This document shows positions 61,947-64,000 of a stretch of DNA of 64,000 bases, in pieces. Positions within the stretch are counted from its first letter, which is position 1. Every line of letters begins with the position of its first letter. The position numbers and the translations under genes are program-made. Source of the DNA: Zerene cesonia (Eukaryota; Arthropoda; Insecta; Lepidoptera; Pieridae); NCBI RefSeq assembly GCF_012273895.1, contig NC_052116.1, positions 2,666,001 through 2,730,000 on the forward strand, read 5' to 3'. The notes under the pieces were generated by a model. It saw nothing but the letters and a program-made list of their open reading frames with translations, was not told where the DNA came from and did no database searches.

Positions 61947-64000
61947 TAAATTGATATATATAAATAATTATATAAAATTGAACTACCCGGGCGGAAACGG
62001 AACGATCAGCTAGGAGTTTTATACGGAAGGCAAAATGAGATGTCGTTAGATAGCGAACGATTTTCTTCAAGTCATTACAACTATTTGTTGCTAGTATTTT
62101 GTTCAAATTGGATTTGATATCTGGATCGGAATGTTGGATAAGAGAGAACGTTATTTATGTTTCTCCTGGGCTGTAACAGTATACGAGTAAGTTTGAATAA
62201 CCAGATTGTTGTGATTCTTGACGGACTGTATATTTAAATAAAAGAACCCTTTTTAAACATTAACTAACCTTTTTTATACCGAGTGAAGACTCGTTATATT
62301 TAAAATAGCATTTTAAAAGATCTTCATTTTTCAATTAACAGTTTTGATATTCTTTTTAAATAAACAAGTTTTTTGAATTCATTATAAAAATTTCTTACGC
62401 TGAGATGAAATAGAAAAATGCTTGTAATTTCTTAAAGACAGCAATTAAAAATTGTGGATTTTCTTAGAACTAACGCTATTTTCAACAAAGAATAATCGCG
62501 TCTCCTATATAAATGACAACCAATTAGTTTTAATGATAAAAGGAAAGTGGTTGCGGCGCTATTATAGTCTGTAATGAGAACTATCGGCCGCTATTGAAAA
62601 AATGAAATGACGCTATGTTTTTAATGACAAAAATGTTCTATAATAAACGGTATCCTATTTTTGGGTACTCATTCTTCAGATTCATCTCTCCAGATCGTTA
62701 GGTCTCATTAAAATGATGTCACTGGTCCCTAAAGGACAAGTGCTTATGTGCTTTTATCATATTAATAGTTGGACTACGTATTTTCTTATACGATAAACGA
62801 TATGTACTTTGAATCGAATGGAATAAAAATCAAGAAAAGACACTTACAGCGTTGCTTATTGCACGTATAAATTTATTATAACAGATCAAATAATTTGAAC
62901 ATAACTTGAATACTTATTACGATTCATAACTTTTTGATTAATCGAGTTTTCAAGTTCCACAGTCGATACGTACATATTGTAATTAAATGAATAAAAATTA
63001 CAGTCTTCACAATGCTTACGAGAATTCACTTCGCTAGTTTGCGCACCGACGAGAGCTTTTAAAAGAAAAACTAACCGACACTCTTGGCGGTAAGAACACT
63101 TGCTTCTCGTTACTGGTTTTAAGCACAACTCAGTACCTAAATAACAGTCGCTTTTTCCTTCAGAATTAAGAATGCAGATGTCAAAGCAGTAACCTTGCTG
63201 AGTTTATGGGAAGCGCTTTAAAACAATTTCTCTTTATATTTATTAATTCAAATTAAATATTATGTTGTATTATATTATGAAGGTTATCGCACGTTATAGG
63301 ATAGTAGGTAAGGTTATACGGCACGGGCAGTGGGACTCTAAAACTCATGAATTACTGTAAATAAGTTATTCATAACTTCAAATATAAAAAAAATCTACAC
63401 TTTCACTTGAAATGATAAAACAGTTATTGATCCCTCAACTAGACGTCTGAACTGTCGCGGCACCAGCGTTATTTACAGCGAAAAATATAAAAACGTTAAA
63501 TATTTTACGACTGATTATGTAAACGGAGTTCTTGCGGTTGACTCATTTTTTATTCATTACAACAAATAAAATTATACACCATGTCATTTCATTAGCAGAT
63601 TTCCATAAAGAGTGACAATGTTTTTCAGGTCGAGAGCGCTTGACTCTCTTTTTTCGTGCGTTCGTTTCCATATTTATTAATTAAAAATATACAAAAATTG
63701 CTTAATCATCTCGAGTGTATCTCTTAGAAATGTTTTTCAATAAATTGGTCATTATTTCGTGGGTCGTGAGGTTTAAATTTTAAAGATAAACAAAACTATA
63801 TAACCCTTGATTATTTCAATAGACACGTGAACGTTGTGTTATGATATCGTTAACCTTCAACAAACAAAGTACTATTCTAAATCCGACTTATATTAAACAC
63901 GTACAGCTTTATATTTGGATGTTTATATGTTATTTGTTATGTAAGTTTGGATGGGTGGGTTTTGTTTTAGTTTTTAATTAGAATTAATATATTATAGGAT
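61947..64000. other. 2 kb of AT-rich DNA, no gene recognised
   Basis: No repeat family recognised. An 80-codon minus-strand frame (62886-63128) contains CRLVFLLKALVGAQTSEVNS followed by a possible donor TCTC|GTAAGC at about 63024, but its start and composition are weak. A GC-richer patch at 63630-63665 has no clear role. Confidence 0.35.

Noticed and set aside
62886..63128. 80-codon minus-strand frame with signal-like CRLVFLLKALVGAQTSEVNS
   Set aside because: The hydrophobic part starts 17 residues in, the start context is poor and the only support is one possible donor. Kept only as a remark in the last block.

Overview
The window looks like non-coding DNA from a lepidopteran (moth or butterfly) nuclear genome. 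The evidence is its low GC content and a dense set of short interspersed repeats typical of Lepidoptera: Lep1-type non-autonomous Helitrons (A|TC...CTAG|T ends, 3' hairpin of the GCGG...CCGC type), a tRNA-headed SINE with a (GAT)n tail, and a poly(A)-tailed SINE of about 340 bp. No gene in this window can be named with confidence. Apart from runs that only exist because N is read as open, the longest reading frame is 173 codons (985-1506, minus strand), and no recognisable protein domain was found. The window is best read as a long intergenic or intronic stretch.

Layout. 1-4697: mostly unique AT-rich DNA with one Helitron relic and one fold-back retroposon. 4698-5697, 24316-25315 and 31982-32981: three assembly gaps of exactly 1000 N each, so their size is a placeholder. 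5698-19700: repeat-rich (Helitrons, SINEs, fold-back elements). 19701-23535: almost free of repeats. 25316-31400: dense repeats, including clusters of Helitrons. 31898-33070: a fold-back tRNA-like retroposon interrupted by the third gap. 33071-40210: moderate density. 40211-43026 and 44150-46440: few repeats. 49545-61950: repeat-rich again. 61950-64000: unique DNA.

The most notable content is two unrelated families of short fold-back retroposons. Family P (five copies) carries a tRNA-like module (box A- and box B-like) in inverted arms; four copies have target-site duplications of 10-13 bp that enclose the whole inverted structure. Family F (at least four well-bounded copies plus fragments) has inverted arms of about 19-29 nt and duplications of 11-14 bp. 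Variable duplications of this length point to LINE-driven retroposition rather than a DNA-transposon mechanism, so each palindromic unit seems to have moved as one piece, perhaps as a hairpin RNA. I do not recognise a named family for either.

Several short reading frames have somewhat coding-like composition or plausible splice or promoter signals (8104-8322, 59271-59499, 51461-51670, 48422-48604, 35518-35700, 36744-36944, 23675-23965). They are listed with low confidence as exon candidates only. Transcript data or comparison with related species would decide them.
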